Positions 1 through 13,500 of a DNA stretch of 64,000 nt are shown in pieces; the first letter of the stretch is position 1, and each line of letters opens with the position of its first letter. Both the position numbers and the translations under genes were made by a program. Source of the stretch: Chamaea fasciata (Eukaryota > Chordata > Aves > Passeriformes > Sylviidae); NCBI GenBank assembly GCA_029207755.1, contig JARCOQ010000005.1, positions 52,665,563-52,729,562 of the forward strand. The letters run 5' to 3'. The notes below the pieces were generated by a model. The model had not been told where the DNA came from. It saw only the letters and a list, made by a program, of their open reading frames with translations, and ran no database searches.

Positions 1-1970
1 AGTCTTGGTAGAGTCTGGCCTGAGAGGGTGATTTTCAGGTTTCTGCTCACACTGGAAATTTGTGCTATATCAGCAGCAGTTCTGCTTGACTGCTAGGTGA
101 GTGGGATTGTGCAGATCTAGTGATTTAAGTTGGTCATGTGTTCATGTATTTGTGTTTTTTTTTCTTAATGTAAATAATCATTCTAGATAAATAGGCAGGT
201 GATGGTAATAATCTGCAATGAAGGCCTTTATTCTTCATTGCCCCAGTGGTAGCACCTCACTGGGTTTAAGCATCAAAATCTTAAATGGGCTTAATCTCAA
301 AATAAGATAAACCATTCCTGCCTCAGTCACAGGTATTTTCAGCCTCTGCATATGTCCATTTAGAAACACAGACCAATTGTCCCTTCTGACCAGCCATTAT
401 CATCTTCAGCAGTTTTGTGGATGTGAAGCCAAGTTTCTACTTGTACCTGTTTGTTAGATCTGTTTTTAGTGGATTTTAAACAAATCTTAGCAACTGGAAA
501 AACATCTCATCACTTTCATTTAATAATAATGATTGACTCTCCAGGTTTGAATTATCATTTTATCTTATCGTTTTACTCTTGTTGACCTGTTTTATCTTTC
601 ATTTCCTTACGAAACTCATTCATGGTCTCAGTCATTGGATTTTCACTTTATTATGGTCTTTGAAATACTTGTTGTGTTCTTCTCATGCTCTTAAAAAGTG
701 AATCCAAATATCGTGACAATGCTGCTCTGAATCAATCAACCTGGAAACACAGGACTTTCCAGACTTCTTATTCCCAGCTCCCAATCCAGTATCTCATACT
801 AGAGCCTCCTTTTGTCTGCAGGGATAAGTAAGGCACCTCTGGATATCCTTTAAGTGGAAAAATGATCCCATTTCTTTTAAAAGCTCCGTGGTGTCCCATC
901 AATCCGCTCTCAGCAATTCTTTCTTAAGTGAGTCATCTTCAGTGATGACTCCCTGTGAGAGCTGGGACACTGTTGGGTGTTCTTTGGTTTCTGAAACTCG
1001 GGCATCTTGATGCTTGCACAACTCTAGTGAGCTTAGACTTGTTCTGTCTGTCTCTGCAGAATAACAGTGATGCCACTGAACAATGCAGCTTAACTGACTC
1101 CTTAACTTACTTCCAATTGCAGTAGAAGGTGAATTAACACTTTCAAGGACTCCCTTGATCTCCTGAATGAGGCCTGCAGTGGATATTTAGGTGCTGAAGC
1201 TGCTGTGCCTTCTGGGGCTACAGTACCTTGACAGATGGTGCTTATGTCATGTGTTGAAGTTCATGTCACCCTCCCCTAAGGGCTGTGTTCCACATGAGAC
1301 CTGGTTCTCCAAGTCTGTGCTGCTGGGTTTGTGAGGTTGGCTTGCAGCAGCCCATCTGAGCAAAGAGCAACACACTCTGCCATCTCCACATTTTACGGGG
1401 ATTTCTGGTCCAGGGTCAAGTCTTCCTTCCCAGTTTGATTCACACAGATTATGGCTTTACTCTGGGTGAGCCTCTGTGCTGATTTCACTGAAAGCAGCTT
1501 TCACAATGAAGCAGTACATGTTGTCAAAAACTGAAGGATAGAGAATATAAACTAGCTCCTTTGACTTGAGCTGGTAACTGCCTTCTTGTTTTCTCTTTCA
1601 TTGGGTAGCTTGATGCATTTTATTTGGTTTAGGCTGGTAAAAGTGTTCCCAGCATTGAATTCTGAGGCCTTCTATATCTCTTCTTTTGTCTTTCTCCTTT
1701 TTTGTTAGAATTGTCTGGCACTGTTTAGTACTCAATTCTGACTTGTGAGTTTTCTAACTTGTACCAGGGGATGAATTTTCTTGGGGGATGGGGAAGTGGA
1801 GAAGTAGCAGCAAGTAAGAAAATACTCCTGAGAACATTCTGTATTAAATCAGAATTTTATTACAGCCTAAGTGAATTAACAGCTTATGATAACTTTTTTC
1901 TTTTTCCTCCTTCATGCTGCTTTCTGTTCAGTGAATAGGGCTTTTGTTTTGGTCAGAGTTGAGCCTTGAT

Positions 1971-1988
1971 TTTATTTATTTATTTATT
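1971..1988. repeat. TTTA microsatellite
   Basis: About four and a half TTTA units, seen directly. Confidence 0.9.
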
Positions 1989-2263
1989 CAAATTGCTTTA
2001 GTTTCCCAACTTTGTTCAGTAGTTCATCCACTAAAACCAGAATATCCCTTAGCTGGGCTGACATGCCCTGTTTAACTGCTCCCAGGGCCATCAGTACCCA
2101 TGTGTCACGAACCCTATTGTTTTCTCCTCTCCCTTCCCGACCCTGTCCTACCTCTCAGAGCTGCATTTTGACAGCCCATAATGCTGCTTTAGTGAACAGC
2201 TCCCCCGGTGGTCCACTTTGGAAATCTTCCATTTTGACTTAGAGAAAGAACATTCACTCCAAC

Positions 2264-2280
2264 TTTTTTTTTTTTTTTTT
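2264..2280. repeat. Poly(T) run, 17 bases
   Basis: Uninterrupted T run, seen directly. No retropseudogene or tail with target duplication could be tied to it. Confidence 0.95.
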
Positions 2281-3534
2281 AATCTCTCCAGAAATGCTTA
2301 TTAGAGATAAATATCACTGTATTTTGCATAAACAAATAACATCCCATATGAAATATGGGCCTCATTCTTCTACAGCGTTACATGTAATTCTCAATTTGGA
2401 AATGAAGAAGGTTTTTTTTCCAAGGACACTTCTCTAAATAGTTGATAAGATCCCTGTCTGCTGGATGGTCTATGGGTACTCTGGGAACTTATAAATATAT
2501 ATAAAATTTCATCAGCCTTAACAGTTGCTTAGCTGCAGAACTCAGGGTGATCTCCTGGGGTGATGTAAACTTGGTATTTAGAAGGAACTTCCTTCCACCC
2601 AGATACACAATGTCAATTAACTGCCAGGAAAATGATAATGAAATGAAGGAGCATAAATAAAATGTACTAAGCTCAATAAGTCTGTCCTTCTTTTGTCTTC
2701 ATTCTTTTTACATCTGCCAGGTACTGTCCGCTTTTCCTTGTTTTCCCACCTCTCACCTTTACTTCTGGTGCAGTCTCCTTTCCTTGCAGTCTGCATTTTG
2801 TTGTCTTGGATACTCTGTTACTCAGGTGTCTTTTAACCTTGTCGTTTCCCTTCTGCAAATCCTGCTTCTCTCTTGTTTCTTTTCCCATGTATTTTCAATT
2901 ATGTCATTTAGCTTTCCTTCCCCTGTCCTCTCAGGGTCTTTCTGCAGTTACAGCAGCACTGTTCTGAGAGCCAGTGTCCCACAGCAAGACCTGTGGGCCT
3001 GGAGCACTGGCAGCTCTAAGTGCCACTTGCTGGTCCTTCCCCTTGAGTTTCATCTTTAAGTCAAAACAGCTCCAACCAGATCTCAGATTTCCCCTTCTTC
3101 TTGCTTTTTCTCCACCTTTTTCCTGGCCCCCATCAGCAGCTCAGAGCTCACCTGTCCCTCAGCATTTTCCCTGCTGTTTCCACCCCCTGAAGACCCATGG
3201 CTCTTCCCTCGGTGGCAGGCTGGAAAACCATCTTTGCCTGGCTGATTGCCATCATTTGTAAACTCCTCTTTGGTTATGGGCACTGTCTCCATGTGTGTCC
3301 ACTGCACTGCTGAAATACACATTCTTTGACCTGAGGCTGATGCAGGACATGATCAGGGAGCCTCTGCTGGGATGATGGCAGAGGAGGAGTTAGGGAACAT
3401 GACTTCCTGCTGCTCCCTTGCCCAAAAAAGCTGCACTAATGCTGCTTTTGTCTCCTCTGCAATTGAGCCAGATAGCATCCCTGTTCATTAGCATCCCTGC
3501 TGTCAGGACACTGTGGAGGTAATGGGAATCATGG

Positions 3535-3590
3535 ATGGTGGATACTGTCTGTACCTGAGGAAGAGCATGGTGGATACTGTCCCTGTACCC
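3535..3590. repeat. Two-copy tandem duplication, period about 32 bp
   Basis: ATGGTGGATACTGTCTGTAC recurs 32 bases later as ATGGTGGATACTGTCCCTGT. This looks like a simple local duplication with no coding meaning. Confidence 0.8.
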
Positions 3591-6500
3591 ATGGTACCGG
3601 TCCCAGGCTGTTCTAGCCCAGGAGAGCTGTGAGCCTTAAATGCAGGGCAGGTTTGGCCAAACTTCAGGCAGTCCTGGGATGGAGGAGGTACTGCAGGAAT
3701 TTGTAGGGAAAATGTGCCTGGAGTCTAGTGGCAAAAGGAGTAGTACTCCCTGTGCACTCATTTAGGAAATTCCTTTTCCATGATGGTTCCCTTTTTTTTT
3801 TTGCACAGGGGCAATTGATCTGGGGCTATTCTGTGCAGAGTATCACTGAAATAATACCCCCAAAAGTGGAAGAAAACTCAAAGGAGTACAGCCTGGCCCT
3901 GTAAGCATTTCTACACTGAAAAGTCAATGAACTCGGATATAGAGACTGAGACACATGGCAGGGAGAAAGTGGTGGTGAATGGATTTCCTGATCTGGTTAA
4001 CTTTCTGGAGCCATTGTGGTGTGAAACTACAGCATAAGGTTGAAAAAACACCTACCAAGAAGGATATTTTGAAAACTTTAACTGCCTAAATTTCAGAAGA
4101 TGCCTGTTGAGCTTTGAATTTATTATATTCTTGGGGGAAAGGAAGGGGCTAATGAATTTTTAGGTAATTATTTCTCTTTTTGGTAAATTTTCAGCTGTAA
4201 TTTGACCATCTTATTCTGTCCCGAGAGATCTCCTGAAAGGTAACTCCCAGACACCTTATTGGAAACAAAATCTGGGAGTATTAAATCTGTTCAAGCAGTT
4301 GAGGGAGATTTTTTTAAACATAGCAAAGGAGTGATTTTTCCATATAATCCCTTAAGAAAAAAGCTGACTTCCTGGGTTTTTTCCTTAGTTTGTTTTAGTG
4401 TATATATATTTGTTTTAAATTTCAAATTAAAAAAAGACCTGCTTTAAAGCAGATACCTTGCAAGAAAAAATGTACTTAATACATAAATGTTTGGCAGTGT
4501 TATAAGAAACTGAAGATAGGGTCTGACAGACCCCCTTGAAATTTCAAGACTTTTCTACACATTTAAGATGCTGAGCAAAAGGAATACCCTTACATTACAG
4601 TTGGAAGATGTTTTTTGTTCAAGTGCCATGAATCACTGGAGTACTCAAGCACGTGCTTAATCTTAAGAAACTGTTACCTTTTAACGTAATTCTGTTTAAG
4701 TGCTTTATTAAATTGAAGCTACTGCCTTGTTTTATGTTACAGTGCTGCTTCTCTGGAGCCTGTAGGAAGTTGCAGTTTTTCTTTCAGTGTTCAAGGAATT
4801 TTAAAAGAACCTGGATCATTTAAGAAGGTGATTTAGGACCTTGATCTTGCACATGCTTTAGACCTAAACTTAGTGCAGTTTGTTTGGTGCTGTAGGATCC
4901 ATAGGCAATGTATCAAATTCAAGACCATGCTTTCACTTTTATTGACAATGTTTTACAGAACAGCCATCAAAAAATCAGAAATATTAAATAAACAACTTTC
5001 AGATTGTTTTGATTCTTACAATCAATTTATTAAGCAGATGAGCTGTTATCTCAGAGAATATAAAAGCCAATTTTCATTTACTCTCTCAGGGTGAGGTTGC
5101 TAAGCTTCATACTATCATTCCCCCGCCTTAATCTGCGTGAACCACTGTCAGTCCTTACATTTAACATCGTGCTCAGAGAGCATCAAAAATTTAACCGAGG
5201 GAATAAAATAAGACCAATGCATAATGCCAATTTCGTGATTAGTAATGTTGTTGGAGGGGAGGGTGCTGCTGCAGAAGGTGCTTCAGAGAAGGAGAACCTC
5301 TGCAGAAATAGGCATTTGTTGGACATACCATTGCTGAAAATACTACAGGACATTACTGCTGTGCACTCTAGTTCTTGCGGTTGTAAGAGGGGAACTGCAC
5401 TGAAGTGCTTTTGATCTGATTTCATTATCTGGAAGCAGAGGTCATCATTCAGAACTTTCAGTCTCCCTGTTATAGTGGAAAAAAGGGGTTGAAGTAAGTG
5501 GGGTATTTGCTTTGCTGAATAAGTAGGCTGGGTACTGCATATCTGAATTGTTTGGCAGCACATGCATAGAAGGAATTTGATATCTGACTTCATACCTCTA
5601 GAGATGTCAATGTCTCTACCAAGTAGAGTTGTGCTTTTATTCTTTTCACACGTTTTTTTTTCAAAATTTTGTTGGAAAAAGATTCCATAAAACCTGTGAC
5701 TTGGAGACTTACCAATGTTTTTCTCTAACTACAAAGTACCCAAGTCCAGCTTTATTTAGAAATTTCCATTTTTTCCTGATGCATGCCAACCTGTCTAAAG
5801 ATGTGTGTGATCAAAGCTCCTCTTTGCATCTCCTTCTCCCCCACACCGCTTTTCTCTTAAAGCAGCCCAATTCTTGCTTGCACAGTGGTGGAGTTCACCT
5901 GATCTTTGTGCAGGTCTTGGTACACAACTCTCTGCAAAGGCAAGTGCTCTGAACAGTTCACTCCTGCTCCTGATTTGGGATTTTCCCACGGGCCCTCATG
6001 ATGGCTCTGTGTGCATGGGCACACTGGGGGAAGGCAGCCTCCTTTGGCAGTGCTGCAGACCAAACCCAAAGCCATGAGGGAGGCTAACTGCACTGTCTGG
6101 CTACTAGAGGGCGGATGGAAGTGGAACCCTCTGGCTTTTGCTTGGCTTGAATTCCTAAGGAAGCAATTTTACCTCTATTCAGATGGGAGCATGCAGACAT
6201 ATTAAGAGTGCAAGAAACAAATGAGGGCAGGAGGGCTGCCAGGATTTCTCTGACCTGTGACTGTTCTGCTGTAAGAGTGAGCCAGGGAATGGGTATAAGA
6301 GAGGAAGAGACAACTTCAGCCTGTTATCTGGTAATAAAAACCTGAGTACTAAAATGCTTTGGTTGGATATAGTCTGTTTCATTAGGTGTAGAATGTTTCA
6401 CTTTGTGAAAATGGCAGCAGCTTATTCTGTATACACACACTTTTACATTTGTGGAGATTATGACTTCAGGATGGAAGAACTTTAATAGTACACTTTTCTC

Positions 6501-9500
6501 AAAAGTGTTAACAATGGAAACAACCCCATCAAATTGTTTATAGTATGATTGTTTACTAGGAAAATACTTTTTTGTGATATGGGCAAATTCTAAGGTGTTG
6601 TCACTTAAGTTTTGTATTAACAATCACATCTAGGTGTATACTAAATATATTTCTCTTCTTTATCCCTCTGGCACTTTGCATCCTTTCACTGTCTGTTTTG
6701 AAGTGTTTTTTAAATATCTTTTTCTTGAGGGAAGTGCAAGAACTGCATTATTAAAAAAATCCGTTGACTGCATCACATGTTATCGGTCTTATGGGGCAAA
6801 ACCCAAAATCTTCAGGTTTTATTCTAAATAGGAAATACATAGAAATCTATTCAGGATAGCAACAGCAGTAGTATTAATTTTCTAGAATAGCTTAATGATA
6901 TATTTTACCTTGAGTTAATACGGAAGTTTCTAGTGCACATTTCTGAGTTCTTTCACTGGATGTTGCTGCACAAAAACAAAAGAGTTACTAGAAATGAGTT
7001 ACTAGAATACGTTCCTGTACTGCTTATGCTGAAAGGCTCTTAGTGATGTCCATTAATATTGATGTTATGATTAGGTACTAGTCATAATTTTGAGCTGTTT
7101 TAAAGACAGGTGTTCTGGTGGTCTGTATGAAAGGCAACAGACAGTTGCTGTAGCCTGCTCCACATCAATCTTTATCCTGAGTGGGGTTACATGATACAAT
7201 TGTCTGAGTTAGCCAGAGTCTGGACTCAAGGGATGGTGAGGCACTTCCTGGAAGGACCAGCGTGTTTTCCTTAATGCTGCCATTCACTAAGGAAAGTCCC
7301 AGTGCCTGTAGCTGTGAGAGCACCTGAGTGGTCCTGTTTGCACACAGCATTTTCTGTGGCTCTCCTGTTTGATGGAAAGGACAGCCTGTTGTCTTTAAAA
7401 CTGTGATTTATTTGGGTGTTTTGGGGGAGTTCTGACGAGTCCAAAAGGCAGGTGAAAGGTTTGAGTGTGTTACCAGAGGGTACTGCTGGAGATGGGCTAT
7501 GGCACAGCCAGGCAGAGGGATGTGGGGGAGACTCTTGTGCCCTCAGGAATACAGCCTTGATTTGCTCACCTCAATTGGCTTGAACTTGCTAAAATAACTT
7601 GATCTTAAAGATGGGACCAAGCATGAAGAATTTCACTCTTTGAAGAAGCTGTGAAAATGAGAGAAATGGGAAATGGAAGGTGAGCTGTGAGTGCTTTAGA
7701 AGTCCATTTATGTAAGTAGTACAAATCGTAGTTTACTTCTACTTTTATCTGTCAAGTACACACACAACATCTATGCTTAAGAGCATGTCAAATATGAGCA
7801 CAACTGTCAAAAGTCAGAAATATGCCACTGGGAAGTTTAGTGCATATTCTTATTCTTGATATTTATGAAGTTAAGAGAAAAAGACATAGTAGGAACCAAC
7901 TTTATAAAACTGAAGAGCTTGTATTTTATATTTCGTTTTTTAAACTATTAACAATATATTGTTCCACTGAAAACCTAGTTTGCCAAGAGTTTCTTCTTCA
8001 ACAAACTTTATGATCAGCAAGGAAGTAAAAAAACTTAAGGGAAATTAATACATGTCTTCTGGTCTGAATTAGTCCCTGGCATAGTCTTTTCTATTATAGT
8101 ATTTGAAGCAGGAGGGAGTGCTTTAAATGCTTCAACCCATTTAACCTTAATTGCTTGGTTTTAATAGACATTTGCTAACTAAAGGAACCAAATTATAGCT
8201 TGAATTAGGCCTTACTAATCTTAATTAAAAGCTCTACTTTATAATCGGAAACAGCCTATGTTTAAAACAGTAAGCCTTTCTTAAATGGCTTACTTTAAAA
8301 TACTAAAGCCCTTTTGCTAATAATTGTTTAGACTGAATACGAGTAACCATTATTTTCCTTATATTGCTCTTAATTAAAAGTATCTCCTCCATGTGGTTTT
8401 GTGCAGTCTGCTGGCTGTAAAATTGTTCGACTGGTGGGGGTGGGATTACTTTACTTTTCCTGTGGTAATTTGAAAACGTGTTTCTGCCTTTGTTTTAAAA
8501 GTTTTCTGGGGTCACAAGTTGCAAGACTAACATGTGAATCAATACAAAGATTTGCTTCCTGCATTTGTCTGTCCTCAGGCAAATGCTTGTCAGTTACTTA
8601 CAATCATTAATAATGCACCCTATAATTCATTTAGTTCAGCATTGAAGTTGTGCTCAGGCACTTGATTATGGTCTCCGCACTCCTTCAGAGACCTAAATTT
8701 CAGAATAAATCAAGTCTGTTATACTGGGAGGGAGGCAGGCCCTGGCTCTGGCTGTTGAGCATTTGGTGTATTAGCAGAGCTCCTGTGCTTTTCAGGGCTG
8801 TCTGAAGAGGACAGAGGGTGGATTTCAGTAGTACAGATCAGCCCATTTAAACCATTTGCTTTGCTTTCCCTTTGTGGTTGAGGGAGAGAAATTTCCTTCA
8901 TGCGGTTTGCTGCGCATTATCGGAGACAAAAATAGGTCAGATAAGTCTGAAGAGTCTTCTTTCTGACACAGATGTTGGTATCTACGAAGTTGGATGAGGT
9001 GTATCAGGGCAAAGACCCTGCAGCTGTGAGGTTCAAATTCCGTTGAAATTAATGGAGAGTATTCTGAACTTGTGCTTCGCATTTAACCAGGTATTTTAAA
9101 GCTGTGATATTATCGTTGGACCATGATGAAAATCATCCTTCCAGTCTGTTGGGGTTTTTTTAATTATTTAATTAAATTCATTTTCTCAGTGCATCCTACT
9201 GAGGAAGCACTGTTAGACTGTGATCATACCTTCATTTAATTTGCAATGCTTTCAGTTTAGTGGCTGAATCACCTATTTGCACAAACTAAACACAAACTCA
9301 AAGTCCTTTATATGCTACATCTGCTAGACCTCTATACGCACTTGGGAGGAAATTCCCTAAAAAGTCACTTGTGCCAGTTATGGATATGGATAGAGGTTCT
9401 TGAATGTCAGTTTTGTTTGCCTAGTTATCAGATCTTTGGAAATCCCCTAAAGCATTTTTTTTTAATTTCTCCTTGTTGTCCAGTTAGTTTCATGTTCTGT

Positions 9501-10522
9501 GCTGATGGAATATACAAAGATTTTTAAATTACACCCAGTACAGGAAGGCAAAATCAAGACTCTTTACATTGGATGCAAAGAATGTGGTCCCTACCTATGT
9601 GTATTTATCTTTTAAAATCAAAAGTGTGTAAGCTGGCCAGACCAAGTTTGACTGAAGATCTGTGTAGCCTGATGTGCAGTTTCTGACAGCGGCCAACAGT
9701 GGATGCTTCCAATAGATTATAAAAAAACATGAAATGGAAGAATGCAGCTTGAGACTTAAAGACCTCCTGAGCCAGAAGTTTCATTCAAATCACTGTGTTT
9801 AATGACATCTTCAGAATAGGAATAGAAAAGAAGTATGTTTTCTTCTCCAGGTGCTCTGCAAAACTCACAATGGTAGACAGGTGATTAGCCATGCTCAGAA
9901 TACTGAGAAAGAATTGTGCAGGAACAGGTAATTGTGTACCCCTGTCTCTCTGCAGCCTCCCATCTAATGTGGTTTAACAGGAACCTCACACTGTGTTTCC
10001 CTATATGGGCAAATCCTACAAACCTGAGGTTTTGGCTTGGCAGCTAACAGCATCCTCAGAATGACAGGCCTTCACTCTTTTCTGGGAATGAGACTTCATT
10101 CAGGAGAGTCTCAAGTCAGTTGTGAAACATTAATAGGTACTTTGAAAAGCTTGACCTGGAAGTTTGACTGAACTTCAGATGACTACACTGTTAAATCAGA
10201 TGCTGTGGATAAACACCCATAACCCTATTATTTAATTTTTGAGCCTTTTACTGAGGCTGAAGTCCCGTATTATTTATGGGTGAGTTAACTAGTCAGGCCT
10301 TGCTGCCCTGTTTTCAGTGGATAACCAAGGATGTTATAATGTGTTCTCTCCTGGATTTCTGGTTGTGTATCTTAGAAATACTGTGAATATACACCAGAGT
10401 CAGTGCTAAAATAGGGATTCTCTGGAAAGATGGGAAGAAAGAAGAAGCATGTGAAATTCATGAAGAACATTTCAAGAAGTAACATCTCAAATCTAATTTT
10501 ATGTTGGATATACTGTCCAATT

Positions 10523-10585
10523 AAACAAACAAACAAAAAAAACCAAAACCAAAACCAACAAAAAAGAAAACCAAAAAAACCCAAA
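10523..10585. repeat. A/C-rich low-complexity tract (AAAC / CCAAAA units)
   Basis: Runs of AAAC and CCAAAA units. It is the complementary polarity of the T/G-rich tracts found elsewhere in the window. It produces artefactual Lys/Asn/Gln-rich translations on one strand and Phe/Trp-rich ones on the other. Confidence 0.9.
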
Positions 10586-13500
10586 TGGTTTATTGATAAT
10601 CAAGTATTTAGGCAAGACATTGCTGCATTTTGCTTATCTCTGCATGATAAAATAACATTGTTGTGAAAGGCATTTCATTAGAAATCATCTACATGAGAGT
10701 ACTGGAAGTAGATCTACAGGATTAAACAATTATTTATATAACCTTAGCCACTTTTATCCCTCTGCTGTTGAGGAGGAGGTCAGTACAGTTGTACAGCTTG
10801 GTTTCCTGTAGTGCATTCTGTCAAAAGTAGATCATTATTTGAATACTGCACAGAAGTTGTAGACATTCTTTGGTTCTCTTTATCTAACATTCTCCCCAAC
10901 ATAACAAACAAATACAATTGCTTAAAATTCCCAAAGGAAGATTTCCAGGCTATGAATATGAGCAGTCTTCAATTTATAGCAAATGCCCATGTTGTTTATT
11001 ATTCCTGTATCTGCAATTTCATCTTTTTTTCATTTAATAGTGTTAATGGAAGCTGTGTATGCTTTCTAGTACAGGATATTTGAACACTGGAGCCAGATTG
11101 TCTGATTTCATGGCAAAGCTGAAATTGCATCAGTTTGCCCTATCTCCCTTTCTTGTCCAAACATCAGATGTGAGCACAGCTTATAAATGAAAATATTTGA
11201 TGATTCACAGGTCGGCAATCGTATTTTTCAGATTTGAATGTTAAATTTCATCCTTAGCACTTGTCCTGGACTTTCCTCACTATGAAATTGGTGTTTGCAC
11301 AGCTTGGCCTGGCCTCATCTAACCCTCACTTACCTCATGTCCAGCAAAGATGGGTGTGTAATGTCATTTACTCCTGTTCCTGGTATTACTTTACTTCTCT
11401 AGTTGTCAAAGAGTCTGGGAAATTGTTTTGAGAGTCTGGAAAGGGTAATGATGATGGAAAAGCCAGTGGGTTGCCTGCTACTGTTCACTCTCTGTGCATT
11501 TATGTCCCTGTTGGACAACGGCCGCACATCCACAGCTCAAAAACCAAAGGCTGATTACCAACGTTTGTTAGATTTTCCCTGTGAGTATTTGTCTCTGGTG
11601 CTAAATAGGGCTCTGGTTCACAAGACTAATTTCTGCATGGCCTTTTCAAAGACTGAGGAGAGCCTACATCGTAACTGATGAACTCTTTTGAGGATAAAAT
11701 TTTAGAACTGTCAGCATGAATCAGTAGGATTGGGTTCCCTGTTTCAGGAATAAAATATCTGGAATCAAAAAATTACATCAATGTGGTATTTGTTTGAAAA
11801 TAAAACCCTTTTGCATTCATCAGCTACAACAACATCTAGGGCTTCTTGTTGATACTGGCCAGGTCCATGCTTTCAAATTTAAAAAAAAAAAAAAATGGAA
11901 AACATTCAGTCTGTACATCCAAGCAAAACTGCATGGCAGGTACTTTACACACTGTGGAGACAGAATTGTTTTTAAGAAGCTGAGAGAGGCTGTGCCAGAA
12001 TTCTGGGTTGTGCAGCGAAATTGCCAACTGTTTTGGTGTCTTGAAAATAGCTCCACATTTCATGATTGTACAGTCCTGATGGAGACAGCTTTTAGAGCTG
12101 TGAACTGTTTCAGACAGTGCTTGTGTGTGCCCACATTTAGGGTATCATCATTATTTTATCACAGGTTTAGCAAGGTTTAACTTAATGAAAGTGAGATGCT
12201 GCAACACAAGTCTGTTGGAAGCTTAAATTTTCATTACACGAACAAAATGTGACTTGATTATCTTAAACTCTTGAATAGTAGCAAAATTTGTAGCCTGGTA
12301 ACTTTTGTACCTTCTAGATGGTGCACTGAGCTGAAGGGTTGTGGACAAAAATGAGTTTAAGCTTTTTTTGCAAGACTGTCTCAGATTTTTAAAAAAGTAT
12401 TGTAAATATTTGGTGATTTCTACTCATTTTAGTCTTCTCAGATCTTTTTGAAGTGAATGTATCAAGCTCATAAATGAGCCACGTAAATGGCTTAATGTAG
12501 GGTCGTTTCAACTAATTTTATTGTTTGTTTCCTAAAAATGCCCACAGCTCTGCAAGGGATTCATGAATAAAATTAACACCACTCATGAAACATAAACAAA
12601 ATACAAATAATGCATCTATATCTAGGCTGGAGCACTGAAATTTTTAAAAATAAAAGTCGTCTTAATACCATAGAAAAGAGAAGGAAAGTAAGAAGTCCTC
12701 AGTACTATCTCCTGGATAAAAAGAAATGTAATATGAAATAATTAATATTGGAAATCCAGCAACATGCTGGTGTTAATAGATTGCTCTTGCCAGATGTACT
12801 GTGGAGTCTTAATTACCATGAGTGAGAGGGACTTCTCTTTCATTGGGTTTTAATGAATGATCAATACTCTCATTTTTCAGTGTATTCCACATGTGTTACA
12901 ACGGTTTTACTGTCACATACACCCTCCTAGACTGGATAAAAGCTTTCGTAGGTAGAAAAGCTATTTACAGCAAAACCAAACAATATGACTCTAAACCAAA
13001 GAAGGAGCTGTGTTTTGACGAACCAAGCTATTGCCCAGTCAGCTGCAGTTTAATGGGTGAGGAGTTACCGCCTTTATCCCTGTGAAGGACTTAGAATGGC
13101 ACTCCTTGTAGGCTGCTCTTTACTGTTGTCTGCAAACCAAAATGTTGAGAGATCTTCAGTTCATCAAGGATGATGTTGGGCAATGGTATGAATTTATCTG
13201 TATTCAGGGAACAGGTAGCAAATGGGAGGCAGAGGTGGTTTCTGGGGCTTCATAAGCATTGGGTCTGGCAGGGAATACAAGTTCATGGTTTCCCTGTGGA
13301 TCATGTTTAGAAGTAGCCACATGACTTCGGTAAATGTTGAAATGAAAGGCAGGCCTGAACAGGTGATTCCCTCATTGCAGGGCACAGCAGCAGTGTAATG
13401 CAGAGCTGCTCTGCTCATACACAGATTATTTGTGTGGGACTGTCCTGCCAGTTTTTGTAGACTGGCAAAATTAATATCTGATATGCGTCTCATACAGAGT

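Noticed and set aside
2264..2280. Poly(T) run as the tail of an antisense processed pseudogene
   Set aside because: No spliced-gene homology adjoins it on the expected side and no target-site duplication was found. Processed pseudogenes are also rare in birds.
5183..5593. Overlapping + and - frames of 107 and 136 codons
   Set aside because: Neither shows a family motif, and both are within the range expected by chance in intron sequence.
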